From Rhodocollybia butyracea (taxonomy: Eukaryota > Basidiomycota > Agaricomycetes > Agaricales > Omphalotaceae), in assembly GCA_015501585.1 (NCBI GenBank), contig JADNRY010000195.1, positions 1 through 64,000 on the forward strand: 64,000 nucleotides of DNA, read 5' to 3'. Both the position numbers and the translations under genes were made by a program. Shown piece after piece: positions 1 through 11,527 of this stretch. Under the pieces are notes generated by a model. That model did not search any database. It was not told the DNA's origin and worked only from the letters and a program-made list of their open reading frames with translations. Each line of letters begins with the position of its first letter. The stretch's first letter is position 1.

Positions 1-588
1 AAAGCACATCGTTTACAGCTACCTAATGCAAACCGTAAGCAGCCAAGCAAATCATCACGGTTTAAAGGCATACTGACGACATAGAAGGTCATGTCAGGGA
101 TTGCCATGATATATCTGGACAATGGCAAGCCTTGTTCTTTGGTCGATTTGAATACGGCAGCTGCATATGCCTCTCCAATGCCCGTTTTGTTCCGGATGAA
201 AAGTGGACTGAAAACAAACAGGTGAGCAATACTTGATGAGAATTTACTATCCGCTTACAAGTGGATCTTAGCTCCTGGAGAAGTGTCTCGAACAGCATGG
301 TCACGGTTTCCACTATTTTGCCGTTGTTCTGCAAGGTTCTGGTACCCCATATCATAGGGACTTGCACGTAGCTCAGCGTCCATGGTAAGCAGACGCTTCT
401 CCAAGAGACAGCCGTCCATGTAATTGATCCAGGGCACAGTGGCTAGACCTCGTAGCACTGCATCTCCCTCGTAAAGATGCACAAGCTCTTTTATGCATTT
501 GTGGTAGAGTTCAAGTACGCCAGATGACTGAGACTCGCCCATCAAGACATGATGCGCAAAGCTTCCAATTTCGTCACATATCCCAATG
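1..588 (-). pseudogene. Terpene synthase-like gene remnant (partial)
   Basis: On the minus strand an open frame enters at base 588 and runs leftwards through a segment reading like the helical core of fungal trichodiene-synthase-type sesquiterpene cyclases (the WINYMDGCLLE region, about 430-380). After about 150 nt of poorly matching sequence with an intron-like end (TTTTCAG near 208), the block around 207-85 reads FIRNKTGIGEAYAAAVF and continues to a PDMTFY motif. The order of blocks and the RNKTG..EAYA signature fit that family; the reaction would be cyclisation of farnesyl diphosphate. The metal-binding motifs lie outside what is visible. The coding homology reaches the transposon terminus at 589 with no start codon, so the 5' part is missing, and the 3' part runs off the window. 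The family call rests on motif recollection only. It could also be another isoprenoid synthase. Confidence 0.45.
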
Positions 589-1135
589 CACTACGGGAAG
601 GAAAAACAATTAATATGATTGTCCAAAACACAATCTAAATGATTGTCTTGCACTCATATTGATTGTCTGAACCATTTGTAATGATTGTCCAGTCTACTGA
701 AAAAGATTGTCTTATACCTTTATATTGATTGTTTGAGCCAATCTTATTGACTGTCTGAACCAATCTTATTGACTGTCTGAACCAATCTTAATGATTGTCT
801 AAATCACTCTTAAAGGTTGTTTGAACTACTTTCAATGATTGTCCTAGTCTTTCAATATGATAGTCTGAACCACTCTATATAACAGTTCTGAACTATCTAA
901 ATGATTGTCAAAAACACTCCAAATGATGGTATCAAACACTCCAATTGACTGTTCAGGACACTCAAAATGATTGTTTTTGGAAATGGGTCACAGTGTCTTG
1001 AGACAATCATTTGGATTGTTCAGCAATCATTTGAGCTGTTTTGGACACTCTTTTCAAGTGTCTTGGACAACTATTCTGAGTGTATGTAGCAATCATTTGG
1101 AGGGTCTTACACAATCACTTTGATGATTTTCAAGT
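589..1135. repeat. Left terminus and subterminal repeats of CACTA-like element
   Basis: Begins with CACTACGGGAAGGAAAAACA at 589 and then holds more than a dozen degenerate copies of an (A)ATGATTGTC core spaced about 25-33 nt, first in direct orientation, then inverted (GACAATCAT) after about 990. Clustered short subterminal motifs next to a CACTA terminus are the classic architecture of En/Spm (CACTA) DNA transposons, where the transposase binds them. A matching terminus in opposite orientation lies at 11888-11923. No coding sequence is present. Confidence 0.7.
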
Positions 1136-1489
1136 GCTTCTGAAGGGTCTCATATGCTCATATGACAGTAAAGTATATTCACTACGTATATGTTCTACAA
1201 GTACAGGAGGGATGAGAAGAGAGAGACTTATCTTGAATTTTAGAATATGCTCAAGAAAAGATTACTGTAACTGAGGCCCAAGCAAAAAATAACTCAGCTC
1301 AATGTTGTAACAGGTCATCACGAAGCATAACTGCATAAATAAGTGCTTATTGGGGGCGTAGAACAAAGAGATGTGCAGAACTTACAGCTTGAATGATGGG
1401 TCACACACACCATAAGAAAAGGTACCTAGAATTGAGGCCGGGAGGGCATTAGAGAACTTTCGCACCACCTTCAGAAGAAATTTACTGAA

Positions 1490-2040
1490 CGTACGTAGAG
1501 AGAACGGGCGCCACACAGAATTTTTCGGAAGAGCAATGTCGTCCAGCATGGCCACCCGTGAGGATAGCAAAATCATGATTAATGGCAAGGTGGACATGTG
1601 TTGGAATGACCCACGTAACCACTACACTACACAACGGCGGTGCTGAACGGACATGGAGAGAATGGGCGAGCAATGGCTTCTGGCACAGCCGCCGGTGAGA
1701 GTAGCGAAGTCATAATGTCGACCAACCAAGTAACCGCCCCGTAACAGTGTTGACCCGCCGAACACATGTGGCCGCTGAACGCACACAAAGGGAGCTGGCC
1801 TGCTGAGCGTAGGTGGAGAGAATGGGCGAGCGGAAAGTTTTTTGTGGGGTTGGCTTCCGGCATGGCCGCGGGAGGCGAAGTCGTGATTAGCAGCAACGTC
1901 GACGTGGGTCAGGGCCTAAGTAGGTGCGGCACAACAGTGTTGACCCACTGAACACACGTGGAGAGAACGGGCTGGTGAGGATCGGGAGTTCGGGGTTAGC
2001 GGCGACGTGGATGTGACAGAATGGCCGAGGCGGTCGCCGC
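1490..2040. repeat. Diverged tandem repeat, about four units
   Basis: Units of roughly 90-190 bp starting near 1490, 1647, 1800 and 1955 share the order GGAGAGAAYGGGCGAGC, then GGCTTCYGGCA, then a GTAGCGAAGTCATGATT-like block, then AACAGTGTTGACCC. Spacing varies by indels and identity is moderate. No codon structure is conserved between units, so it is noncoding. Confidence 0.5.
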
Positions 2041-5000
2041 ACAACACCCGCTGCTAGTCGATAAGCGGCAATGCAAGGGCCATTGCTTGCCCTGAGGCAA
2101 GGGCGTATCAAGCTTGTGCGCCCAGGAGAGACCGGGCGGCGGGGGTGGTTGTAAGGAAAGTAAGGTTTGTTGCCTCTGGCTAGAGCGGTGCTTTGAACGG
2201 CGGCTGGCACTATGTCAAGACAATCCAGCCGCCGGCAGAGTTCACCTGAGGAAGACGACTAGGAATTGGTAAGTGCGTGGCGGCGGAAAAGAGAGATATT
2301 GGGAGCGTACCCAAGACCTCGGTCAGAACCCTTTGCCACCACATTTTCGGCCAACCATAACCTCGTTGTAGTCGTTTCGCGGAGGCCAGCGTAACAAGAG
2401 AAGTGTGGGTAGTGTGAACCGGGTTGAAACGACTCTTGGAATACCAGAGTAAGCTCGTTGTTAAGAGGAGGGAATAGTAAAGCCGTACCTTTGGTGGTGG
2501 CATGGGCAGACGAGCTAGCGTTAACGGAGTGTGAAGGCATGCATGGCGGTAATGCAGCACAACAAGAGACGGCCTAAGTAATTGTGAAGCACCGCATGGA
2601 CACTCAGACGTCCAATGAGAGCAGATAAGAGGCTAAAAAATTGAGAATTCCACGTTAGTTTGAGTATAGAGTGACCCACAAAAAAAATGTTCGCCTCACC
2701 AGACAAGATGGTCACATCCGGATCTGTACCTCCATTAAACAACATAAGCGGAACATATTGTCTTGACGCTAAGAGCGTGGCCAGAGGAATAGGCTGTACG
2801 AGGTTGTACGTTGGTGGATGTGCTGCGGTAAGTTCAACTGACATGATCATGTGATCTGTCACTTGTGTTCCGTTTGTTCCGCTCGTACCGCTTGTCCCGC
2901 ACATTCCGTGTCGCCAAAGCTGCAGTGGGTGTGCCTCAAGAAGCTCCAGAAGAAAGCAAAGCTGGCATTGAGATCATGTCGAATCATTCACTCCACTTCG
3001 CAAACTTGATAAAGATAAAATGTATCGAGTCGAGCGCCCAGAAAGGAATAACACTCGTTTCGTTTCTATCATTCCTGTCACTTATATCTGCTTATAAGGG
3101 CATGCAGACATGGAAGTATGTATTAAAGATGGGGTAAGATGTACTTGGGGGAAGCAACAGCGTTACAAGCTGTTATTCAAGTGGGCCGCCCGAGTCATGT
3201 GACCTGCGGAATACGTCGATGAAGTGTTTCCGTTCCCTGACGGCAGCTTGTGGCTCACGCACGCAACTTTGTTGGTACTTAACTACTAATGTATATAGTT
3301 GAACTTGTACTTCTTCAGTTAAGTTTGAATACATTTGTCTAAAATGCACAGCCACCTCGCAGTACAACCGTATACGGCGTAATACGGACATACGGTACGG
3401 GAAAATACGGAACTTCCCGTACCGGATACGGTATGGTCAAAATTGAAAAAATCTGATACGGTAGGGAATATTTCCCGTAGGCTACGGTTACGGTGAAGAG
3501 CCCTAAAGTTGCGTGCTTGTCCCGAAATTCTGCGCCGCTAAGTGCCATGCGCGTAAGGAATTGTCCATGAGTTTGAACGATGCCAATGTGCTTCTCTAGC
3601 GCTTGGCTACTCGCCTCATCATCCGAGCCATCCATTATACTACCGCACCAAGATGCTTATCTAGCACTTGGTTCTTGTATTTACTTCCCGGACGGTGAAG
3701 TAAGAAAGGTTGGTTCTAGCGAGGACCAGTGGGGTCTGCCAGTCGGGTCCAATGTAGAAGTAAGGGTAAATCTCACTTTGAAGGTATTAAACCTAAGAAG
3801 TGGGCTAAAGAAGATAATAATAATAACACAAAGAGCTTAACACTTAGCTCAACACTTGTTGCACTCGCTGGCAAGGTCATAGTCACGCAATATAAGAGTC
3901 ACAGAATATAAGGCATCAATTGGGAGAAGGTAGAAAAGTGATCAAAAGAGAGGGGGGACTAATTGATGATCCCTACAAGTCTGCATAGGTATCTATATGT
4001 AGCTAATTGCCAAGCTAATAAAATAGCGAAACTCGTGCGGGAAGATCGGATAGAGGAACAGAACCGTCCGGTTGAATGGTAAATACCTTTAGCCTTCTGT
4101 ACTTCCAATGGGATTGACAGAGCAATGCAGGATACACACAAGACTAGAAAACAGAGCCTCCCACCTAGCTCAGTCAGTGAGGACAGAATGGAGCGACCAA
4201 ATCCAAGCGTCACGACTCAGGTGTACTCCGACGACTGTTGCCTACACCCTAGGAGGTACAGAGAAGCTTCGGGTTAAGGAGGGGGATAGTGGATAAAGGA
4301 TTAATAGTAAAATCAAACAAATGATGAGATGAAACATAAGGAATAATGAACACCTGATTCCGGAGCACTAGATTTTTGTACGGCCTAGCGGTTTGGGCCA
4401 ATGCAAGAGTAGGTGCAATGCGTCCTTGGGATACAATCCTGGAGAGAGGGGAGTGCGGAATGGCTGGAACGATGTAGGAGAAGTGGTAGGGACGAATACC
4501 CGGTATGTCCGGCAATCCAATCAAATTAATGATTTGTGATCAATTAACTGTCGGGATTGTGATGCGGCGTGAAGAGATCGTGAAGGAGGAGACCTCCAGG
4601 AGATCAATGTGGACCGGATAACATTGGGATAAGATAAGAAACAGTGCTGGGTGTGTGATGAACCTAAAGAGAGGGAAAAGACAGCCACTAGCACAATAGA
4701 ACAAATATACATGCACATAATTAAAGAATAGGAAGGGGACAGAGTAAGTGTAGTAACAAACAAGTAGATAGTAGGTAACAGTAAGTAAGGATAGTGAGAA
4801 AAAATGGAATGTAAGTAAAGAGGCATCTAAGTGTGGGGATGAAGTGGTAAAATGTAAGCTAGCGTATAACTGAACATCAAAGTAAGGTAATGTTGGAATT
4901 GATTCTTATGACGTCACGCGATTTTCCATAAATGCGGTGACATCATCGGGATTGATCACTAGGATTGGACTTTCCGAGTGCCGGACTAGGTATTTCGGGC

Positions 5001-5947
5001 CATTACTTCACAAAGCGTCTCATCCTGCGGTATATTTCTTGATCCTATCTTTAAACATCCTTAATGCTGCTGCGCAGCAATCCCCGACTACCAGCTAGGG
5101 CTCTGCAACGGAACGGTACCGTATTGACCCCTCGATGTTCTTGATACGGCACGGCATACATTACGGTAAGTAACCATATTGACCGTATTTCGACGGCTGT
5201 TACAGCCGTTAATACGGTATAGTAGATAAACTGAGCACAATTGATAGCCTGTTCACCAAACATTAAATATTTCCCAAGTTTAGGCTAATTATCCCTTAGA
5301 CAGCTACTTTATGCACTTTTTAAGTATATAGTCCCCTTGCTTAGATGGCGGGAGTCTCCTTGAGATGAGCCCGGACCGCCGGCAATCTGAGCCAATCTCG
5401 GAAGAGTCCTCATCAACTCCTTTTACTTCTATATTCTGTGCTAGAAGCATCTTATATAACTGAGTACTTGTTGTAGAGATTGATGTTGTCTAAGTGTCTT
5501 AGTACAGAATATATATTAGTTTGTTCCACTACTACTGAGAGATTGCTGTTGTCTTACATCTTAATTGTAATAAGTACCAAGTACTAAGTTCGAGACTAGG
5601 TTCATTTTGTACAGAATTCCATGTCTGCTATTGCTTGTGCTGTCAATGACTTTGCTTTTGTTACAGGTTTTAAATCTGTTGCTAAGTTACCTGCCTATGC
5701 CAAGAGGTGGGTTACTATTGATTATGGATTGTGAGGCTCTTTGCCTGAATATATTTCATTGTTCTGACTCCCATTTTGCCCCTTTGACTGACCAACCAGA
5801 GGTGATTGCTTACACTTTACATCTTTAATCTGCTGATGCTGCAACTAAACGCAGAAGCTTGTAAGCTATTCAGCACTGGCTATCTCTCGCAGCAGGTGCT
5901 ATCTGTTGAAGTATTAGGTTGTGCATCAAGTGACAATTTAATCACTA
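2041..5947. other. Gene-poor DNA with TACGG-rich repeats
   Basis: No supported gene in either strand; the open frames are short and lack family signals. It holds two clusters rich in ATACGGTA/TACGGGA words (about 3360-3500 and 5105-5225), a 35-bp dispersed repeat at 5057-5091, and recurrences of the word CTAGC(A/G)CTTGG near 3600 and 3660 that reappear near 8490 and 9460. About 5610-5720 has a short coding-like stretch with stops that I could not assign. Confidence 0.4.
5057..5091. repeat. 35-bp dispersed repeat, copy 1
   Basis: Identical over 35 bases to 41553-41587. It contains the palindrome TGCTGCGCAGCA followed by ATCCCCGACTAC. The surrounding bases differ, so it is a short dispersed repeat, perhaps the end of a small element. 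Confidence 0.7.
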
Positions 5948-6806
5948 CTGATAGATGCGTTGTTGTTGCGCCAAACGATGAGGAGAGCTGAGGATGGAAG
6001 CATGAGAACGTACTGGAAAAGCTTACCAGTGCTTCCGTTTGTTGTTTCAAGCAGTGAGCAGAGGAAGGAGAAATTTCTGATTGAGAGCGGACCTCACAGA
6101 AACTCATGAGCGGGTATTATTGTTTATCTTCAAGGCAAAGGTACATGAAAATATACCTATAATATCCTGAAATACTTCTTCCATGTTAAGGAGATACGGT
6201 AAAACTCGTACTGATTGTCAACAACAATGAGCTCAGGGAGGAATGACCTGGACTATGGCCTTTGTATCTGAGGCATAATTCCACCTATAGTTGCTCTCCA
6301 TTATGCATTAAATTTGGCCATACTGAAGCCGTCTGATGATCCTGATACAACCTTACTTACATTTGTTCAAGCTGTTGCACTTAACTTTGTCCTTAAAGAC
6401 CTGTTACTTGACTGAGACTGCTAAACATTTTTGAGGATCCTAATTTTGCCATATACTGGTTATATAGTGTATATAAGTATGTGGCCAGCACCTTAGACTT
6501 CTATATCAAGTTATTCTTTCCTAAAGTTCATTGTTTTGGATAGCGAGTATAAGTTTTACTGTATCTCTTTGATAAGGATTCAGGAGACATATTTCAGGAT
6601 ATTATAGGTACTTTTCCTTGAAGATAAACAATCGTGCCTGCTCATGAGTTTCCGGGAGGACCGCTCTGAATCAGACATTACCTCCTTCCTCTGCTCACTG
6701 CTCGAAACAACGAGTGGAAGCACCGGTAAGCTTTTCCGGTATGTTCTCACGCTTCCATCCTCAGCTCTCTCCTCATCGTTCAGTGCAAGGACAGCGCATC
6801 TATTGG
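5948..6806. mobile_element. Foldback-type inverted repeat pair
   Basis: Arms at about 5948-6206 and 6552-6806 are inverted copies of each other (about 80 percent by eye, with small indels), separated by about 345 bases. Shared blocks include AACGATGAGGAGAG, GAGCAGTGAGCAGAGGAAGG, TGTTTATCTTCAAGG and ACCTATAATATCCTGAAATA. The minus strand of the right arm keeps an 82-codon open frame that is broken in the left arm, so the arms may derive from a captured coding segment. No target duplication could be defined. Confidence 0.65.
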
Positions 6807-8546
6807 TATTTGACCTCATAAGTAACATATAGAGTCTACCTGACTGCTATAGACTACATACTACAAGATGTATACCATATATAGTCTGTTAAGTGGACTG
6901 CCAAAGATGGGATGGTGAGGCAAGGAATAATTCAAGAATAATGTAACACAGACTCCAGGAGGTACATGTTAGTCTCAGAGCTTTGACTATTTTATACCCC
7001 ACCCGGACAAGCTTGTACAGTATCATAGCGCTCTTCAGGAAGCACAAACCTATCAACTGTATGCTTGTGCTTCTGTGGCACTGTCCTCTCTCAATTTCCC
7101 AAGTCTCAGACATGAGATATGTAAGGGCTATACATTGCAAACTTTATTTCAAGATACAAGCAAGAAAAGAACAGGCAGAGTAAAGCAGGCGGCGATTCGT
7201 TTGGGGGCGGCGGAATTTCGAGGCGGCATGCGGCATACGCGTGATCCCGGTAAGTACTAGCTTTCCGGATATCATCATGTCAAAGTCTTAGCGAAAGTTA
7301 CCACTTTTATTGCGCTACCGTATATTAGTGGTCCTTAGACTCATACCCCCCATGTCAAAGGCTGTTATCTAGGCTTACTGGGTGTATGAGATGCTCAAAA
7401 GAGCGGAGAGGACTGGAGAGGAACAAAATGAATTGCCATGCCGGTAGGTCATATGCGCCAGTTTAGCCCCAAAAAAACTAATCATATGACCATAGAAATC
7501 ATTGAAAAACAGACTACCCGGCATAGCCGCTAGCGGCTCGACATGAAACAAACGGCATGGCGGCTGAAGATCAGGTGGGAAAGAAATACCCGATCTGGCG
7601 GTTTTGGAAGAATCCAACACTCATTTGACACCTACAAGACCCTCCCTTCCCTTCGGTCAGAGTCGGACATGCACTATTATATGTTTGTACCTTGTTTCAT
7701 AGCCTATTCGTATTTCTGCACCGCCTGCGGAGGCCGCGTATCTTTTACTTATATTTGTAGATACTTTGTATTGGCTCCCCTCAGAGTGTTCTCTTATCTC
7801 TGAGGTGAGCCTACTTACTTCCTTTATACTTACTTTTACTGATGAAGTCCATAGCTGTAGCTTACTGCGTACTTCATTAGGTATTTATCAATACAGAGTG
7901 TTCTCTTATCTCTGAGCTGTAGCTTATTGTGTACTTCGTTAGCTCTTACAGGTAATAGTAAATGTAACAAGTGGAGTACTAGCTACCGCTAGGGCAGGTA
8001 TATAGCACTACCACAATGTTTCGCATATGCTTGCCTCAAGCCAACTTCCGTGTTGGCCATTCCATCCCACTCTGTTCACTTTCCCAACCCGACAACTACA
8101 TTTGTTGGCAACATGTTCTTTCAGAAGCTTCCACATCCCCTCACTCTTCCCAACCTCCCTCCACCCGTGTCAGACTATCAACTTGGGTACAATATGTACA
8201 CTCAGCCTTCGATTCAACTATTAAGTACAAGTCGCAGGGATATTTCCGAAAATGTTTGAGCCCATCCACCATGCCCAGTGCAATTGAGACTTGTTTGGAA
8301 TCCAAAAGCAACAATTGGGGGGCAGTGAGCCCCAGTAATGCATCTGGACTCATCGAAATTGATGCCTCCCCGCTTGAAAAGATTCAGCTTGGATTTCACA
8401 AGTCATGCAGCAGTATTATTATCTACCAAAGAAACAAACCTCATTCAGTCGCCGTACACAGTTCCAGAAGTACTCAATGTGCTTCTCTAGCACTTGATGT
8501 ATGTGGGTTGTACATGTGGTAGTATTCACAGCTATCCCTTGACGTG
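6807..8546. other. Noncoding / unassigned, with one unrecognised ORF
   Basis: The main content is one copy of a 95-bp dispersed repeat (7572-7666). A 168-codon plus-strand frame at 8016-8522 has no recognisable motif, and overlapping frames of similar length argue against it being a gene. Nothing else is supported. Confidence 0.35.
7572..7666. repeat. 95-bp dispersed repeat, copy 1
   Basis: Nearly identical, at the same length, to 45835-45929, from CAGGTGGGAAAGAAATACCC to TTCGGTCAGAGTCGG. Only a few substitutions are visible. It is probably part of a larger transposable element, since sequence to its left (CCGGCATAGC) is also shared. Confidence 0.75.
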
Positions 8547-8746
8547 ATGTGTAATGCCTACGGCATGTTCATTGCCGTTAGCGCCGATATTACATAATTA
8601 GTCTACTCTTAATGCCTCAGACCATGAGCAAGATCTCGTTCTATTAGAGAAATAGACCGAAACGAGTATGTGGTACAAGGATAAGAGTGAACTAATTATG
8701 TAATATCGGTGCTAACGGCAATGAACGTGCCGTAGGCGTTACACAT
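8547..8746. mobile_element. 200-bp palindromic MITE
   Basis: Perfectly bounded inverted repeat: ATGTGTAATGCCTACGGCA at the left is mirrored by TGCCGTAGGCGTTACACAT at the right. Arms of about 60 bases continue through ATTACATAATTAGT. The short centre carries no coding frame. Size, palindromy and absence of coding sequence fit a miniature inverted-repeat transposable element. No clear target duplication is seen. Confidence 0.65.
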
Positions 8747-9097
8747 GCCCCTTAGATTGACCCACAGGTCCATCTTACCCAAAAAAAAACAAAAGAGAAA
8801 GATGGAAAAGGGAAAACATAACAAATTGCCAGCATACTACATTGTATGTTACCTATTAGATGACTGTATGTTTCTCTTTGTTATGTTTTCCCTTTTCCAT
8901 CTTTCTCTTTTGTTTTTTTTGGGTAAGATGGACCTGTGGGGTCAATCTAGGGGGCATGTGTAACGCTGACAGCACGTTCATTGCCGTTAGCGCTGATATT
9001 ACATAATTAGTTCACTCTTATCCTTGTACCACATACTCGTTTCGGTCTATTTCTCTAATAGAACGAGATCTTGCTCATGGTCTGAGGCATTAAGAGT
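8605..9097. repeat. Large inverted repeat, 221-base arms
   Basis: 8605-8825 and 8877-9097 are inverted copies with very few mismatches, enclosing a 51-base loop. The left arm includes most of the MITE at 8547-8746 plus a purine-rich stretch; the right arm contains a second, truncated MITE copy (8953-9097). The RNA or single strand would form a hairpin of more than 200 bp. Confidence 0.75.
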
Positions 9098-9859
9098 CAG
9101 GGCTCTTACATGATGTCTTGTTCACAAGTGTTTGCATCTGGATTGCGTTTCCACCTCAGTTTGCTCCCTTTCTCCCACATTCAACATTGTGTTGGCTTTG
9201 CACATTGAGGTGGGAGACCCCAACCTCAGTGAGAAGTAATTGCAGAGAACATGAGTGAATATGACCGAGTAGCTACAAACATGCGTGAAAGGCTATATAC
9301 TGACAGTGAACTCCGGCCCGGAACGCCATGATCCCCTACTCCAGCATGAAGTCATAGCAGTTGAGTTGGGCCCTATTGGGTGTCACTACTGGATACAGTC
9401 TATCTAATTTGCTCAACGCTTGCTTAACTTGGGTGCCAAAGTGCCTGACTGCACCTCACTAGCACTTGGTTTGGACTTGTTTATCAATTGTGTCATTACT
9501 TCAGTTCTTGGACTACTTGCTCTCAACTTCTCCCCGCTCTTTTAGCTCTTTGGTACTCCATTTCTGGCAAATTTCTGGAGTGCTGGCTGAGCGCTTAATC
9601 CAAACATCCTCCTGTTCTCGACTTCCAACCACTCACTTCCCAACTCTTTAATCATACTCACTGATGGCATGTATGCTCAGAAGTTCCCACGTGTTCAATG
9701 TTCATCCATCTGCGCCTTTGTGGATCATCAATTGATTCCGGTTTGCTTGAGCTAGGATGGTGTTGGGGCAAGATAGACCTTAGCTTTGGGGAGAAAACGC
9801 AAGGAGACCTCAGTGCTCTTCTAGCATGCGATACTTCTGGTGTGTCAATTTCTTAGAAG
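9098..9859. other. No gene seen
   Basis: AT-rich sequence with stop codons in all frames; the longest plus frame is about 60 codons (from 9466) without motif. I see nothing supportable apart from a CTAGCACTTGG word shared with the 3600 and 8490 regions. Confidence 0.3.
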
Positions 9860-10134
9860 TGTTGGATAATAAAATAGAACACGATATTACCACTCGGGAT
9901 AATATATAGCACAACGGCAGAATAAAGTGAAAAGCACAATATATTCTGTTTGCCCCCTACAGCACTAAGAGAGGGGCAATCGGATGAGGTAGCGTATATC
10001 TAGCTACTGCTTATATACTGGTAATGGGGGTGATAGGAAATAAGTACATGTAAGTACGTGTCAATAATGAGTGTGAGATAACTATGAGCTTGATCAATCA
10101 TAACAATGATACTGATATCTTGTGATATCCAACA
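9860..10134. mobile_element. Solo LTR with 5-bp target duplication
   Basis: The element starts TGTTGGATAATA and ends GATATCCAACA, the short inverted termini typical of Ty1/copia LTRs. The left flank is AGAAG (9855-9859). The right flank is AG at 10135-10136 followed, after removal of the hAT-like insertion and its duplicated CCAACAAG, by AAG, which restores AGAAG. The 275-bp length and lack of internal coding sequence identify a solo LTR left by recombination. Confidence 0.75.
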
Positions 10135-10136
10135 AG

Positions 10137-10778
10137 TAGAGATGTCCACAAGTCCAAGTCTTCACTGCAAGTACTCACAGGTAAGATCCGTGGGAAAACC
10201 CGCAAGTATGTGACTCGCGGATCCCAGGATCCGTTTCCCACAGGTCAGGCGCGGGTCACAAGTCAGACATTTGTTGACTTGCAAGTACTTGTGTGACTTG
10301 TGCAAGCAATATGAACTCATATATTTGTTGTTGGTGATCAAAACTTACAGTAATTAATAGTATCATATTTATTATAGTACTTATCAAGTACTGCCACACA
10401 TGTTTGAGGTTGTAGACAGCTCACAGCGACTGAGCGCTTATTTTAGCGCCCAATCGCCGTAGGCTGTCTACAATCCAAAGCCTAACTGTCAGTACATTTT
10501 TACTTCATACCATAGTATGAAATTAGTGTAACAAGTAAAGTACAGGTTTTTAATAGCATTATACACTGTACAATCACTGTATGCAAGTAAATAATGGTAA
10601 ATACTTGTGAATATAGCTGTAACTACTTGATTAGTGTGTGGATCCACAAGTACTTGTGAGACCTGCAAGTAATACTTGCGAGTCAGCGACCCGTTTCCCA
10701 CGAGTCAGGCCTTTTAGGCCACAAGTACTTGCGCTCCGGATCCAAGTATACTTGGATCTGGACTCGTGGACATCTCTA
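10137..10778. mobile_element. hAT-like nonautonomous transposon
   Basis: Terminal inverted repeats TAGAGATGTCCAC(A/G)AGTCC at both ends, flanked by a perfect 8-bp duplication CCAACAAG (10129-10136 and 10779-10786). The 8-bp duplication and TAGAGATG-type terminus are hAT superfamily hallmarks. The 642-bp interior has no transposase. Subterminal copies of ACTTGCAAGTACTTG-like words occur at both ends, and a smaller palindrome GTAGACAGC..GCTGTCTAC sits near 10412-10471. Confidence 0.85.
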
Positions 10779-10786
10779 CCAACAAG

Positions 10787-11527
10787 AAGACTAGGGTTGG
10801 TCTAGAATGCTATTGGCAAGACAGGAGGAGCACTAGACAGAATCTGGATGAACTCTTGCACATCCGGATGTTGCCTAGCCAGACTTTCGGCAATTCCACA
10901 AGGGGTTGCATCCATCATCCAATTCAGCACTCTTAATTCACTCATTCCTGAGATGTTATACATACATTTGACATTTGGACTACCCTCAGGTGGAGATTAT
11001 CCGGAATCTGAGATGGTGCAACCAGTACCATTGTCTTCACTCCTCCATAACAACTTCCAAAGCCTTATTCTCTACATCCAATCTTCATCAGCACACTCTT
11101 CCAGCCACACACTCATTCTCCACTCGTCCATGTTTCCCGTCTCTTGATTCCAAGTAACGGGGAACTATCCTTGAGACATGTACTTTGTGTATTGGGAAGC
11201 ATTGCTGCCGACGCTACAATTCACGGACCACAATATACTCCTATACTGGCCAATGTCCATGCTTTCTCGGATATTTTTTCTCTACTCTTGTTCAGTTGGG
11301 ACATGCCTTCATGTTTCGAAGTGGGCTACCCTCGCTCGTTTGTTCAAGCCTAGGTATATCTCACTAGATAAGCTCATTACCTTAGGGATGTGGTTTAAAT
11401 GGATTGATTTTGTAGATCCAATACAAGGATCTACAAGGTCATTAGTATAGTCTCTAATTTTTTACTAAGGATTAGATAAATTGCCTTTAGTCTAGCCTGA
11501 TATCAGTCAAAATTTTGTCTCTTTCAT
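10787..11527. other. No gene supported
   Basis: Several overlapping plus-strand frames of 60-100 codons lie between 10848 and 11450, but none has a start context, splice pattern or motif I recognise. Treated as noncoding transposon-derived DNA. Confidence 0.3.

Noticed and set aside
4890..5625. Possible LTR starting TGTTGGAATTGATTC and ending near GAATTCCATG
   Set aside because: The end is not a clean inverse (CAACA missing), no target duplication and no primer-binding site or gag follow.
5607..5720. Plus-strand coding-like stretch starting ATGTCTGCT
   Set aside because: Short, stops soon, no transposase or gag motif could be named with confidence.
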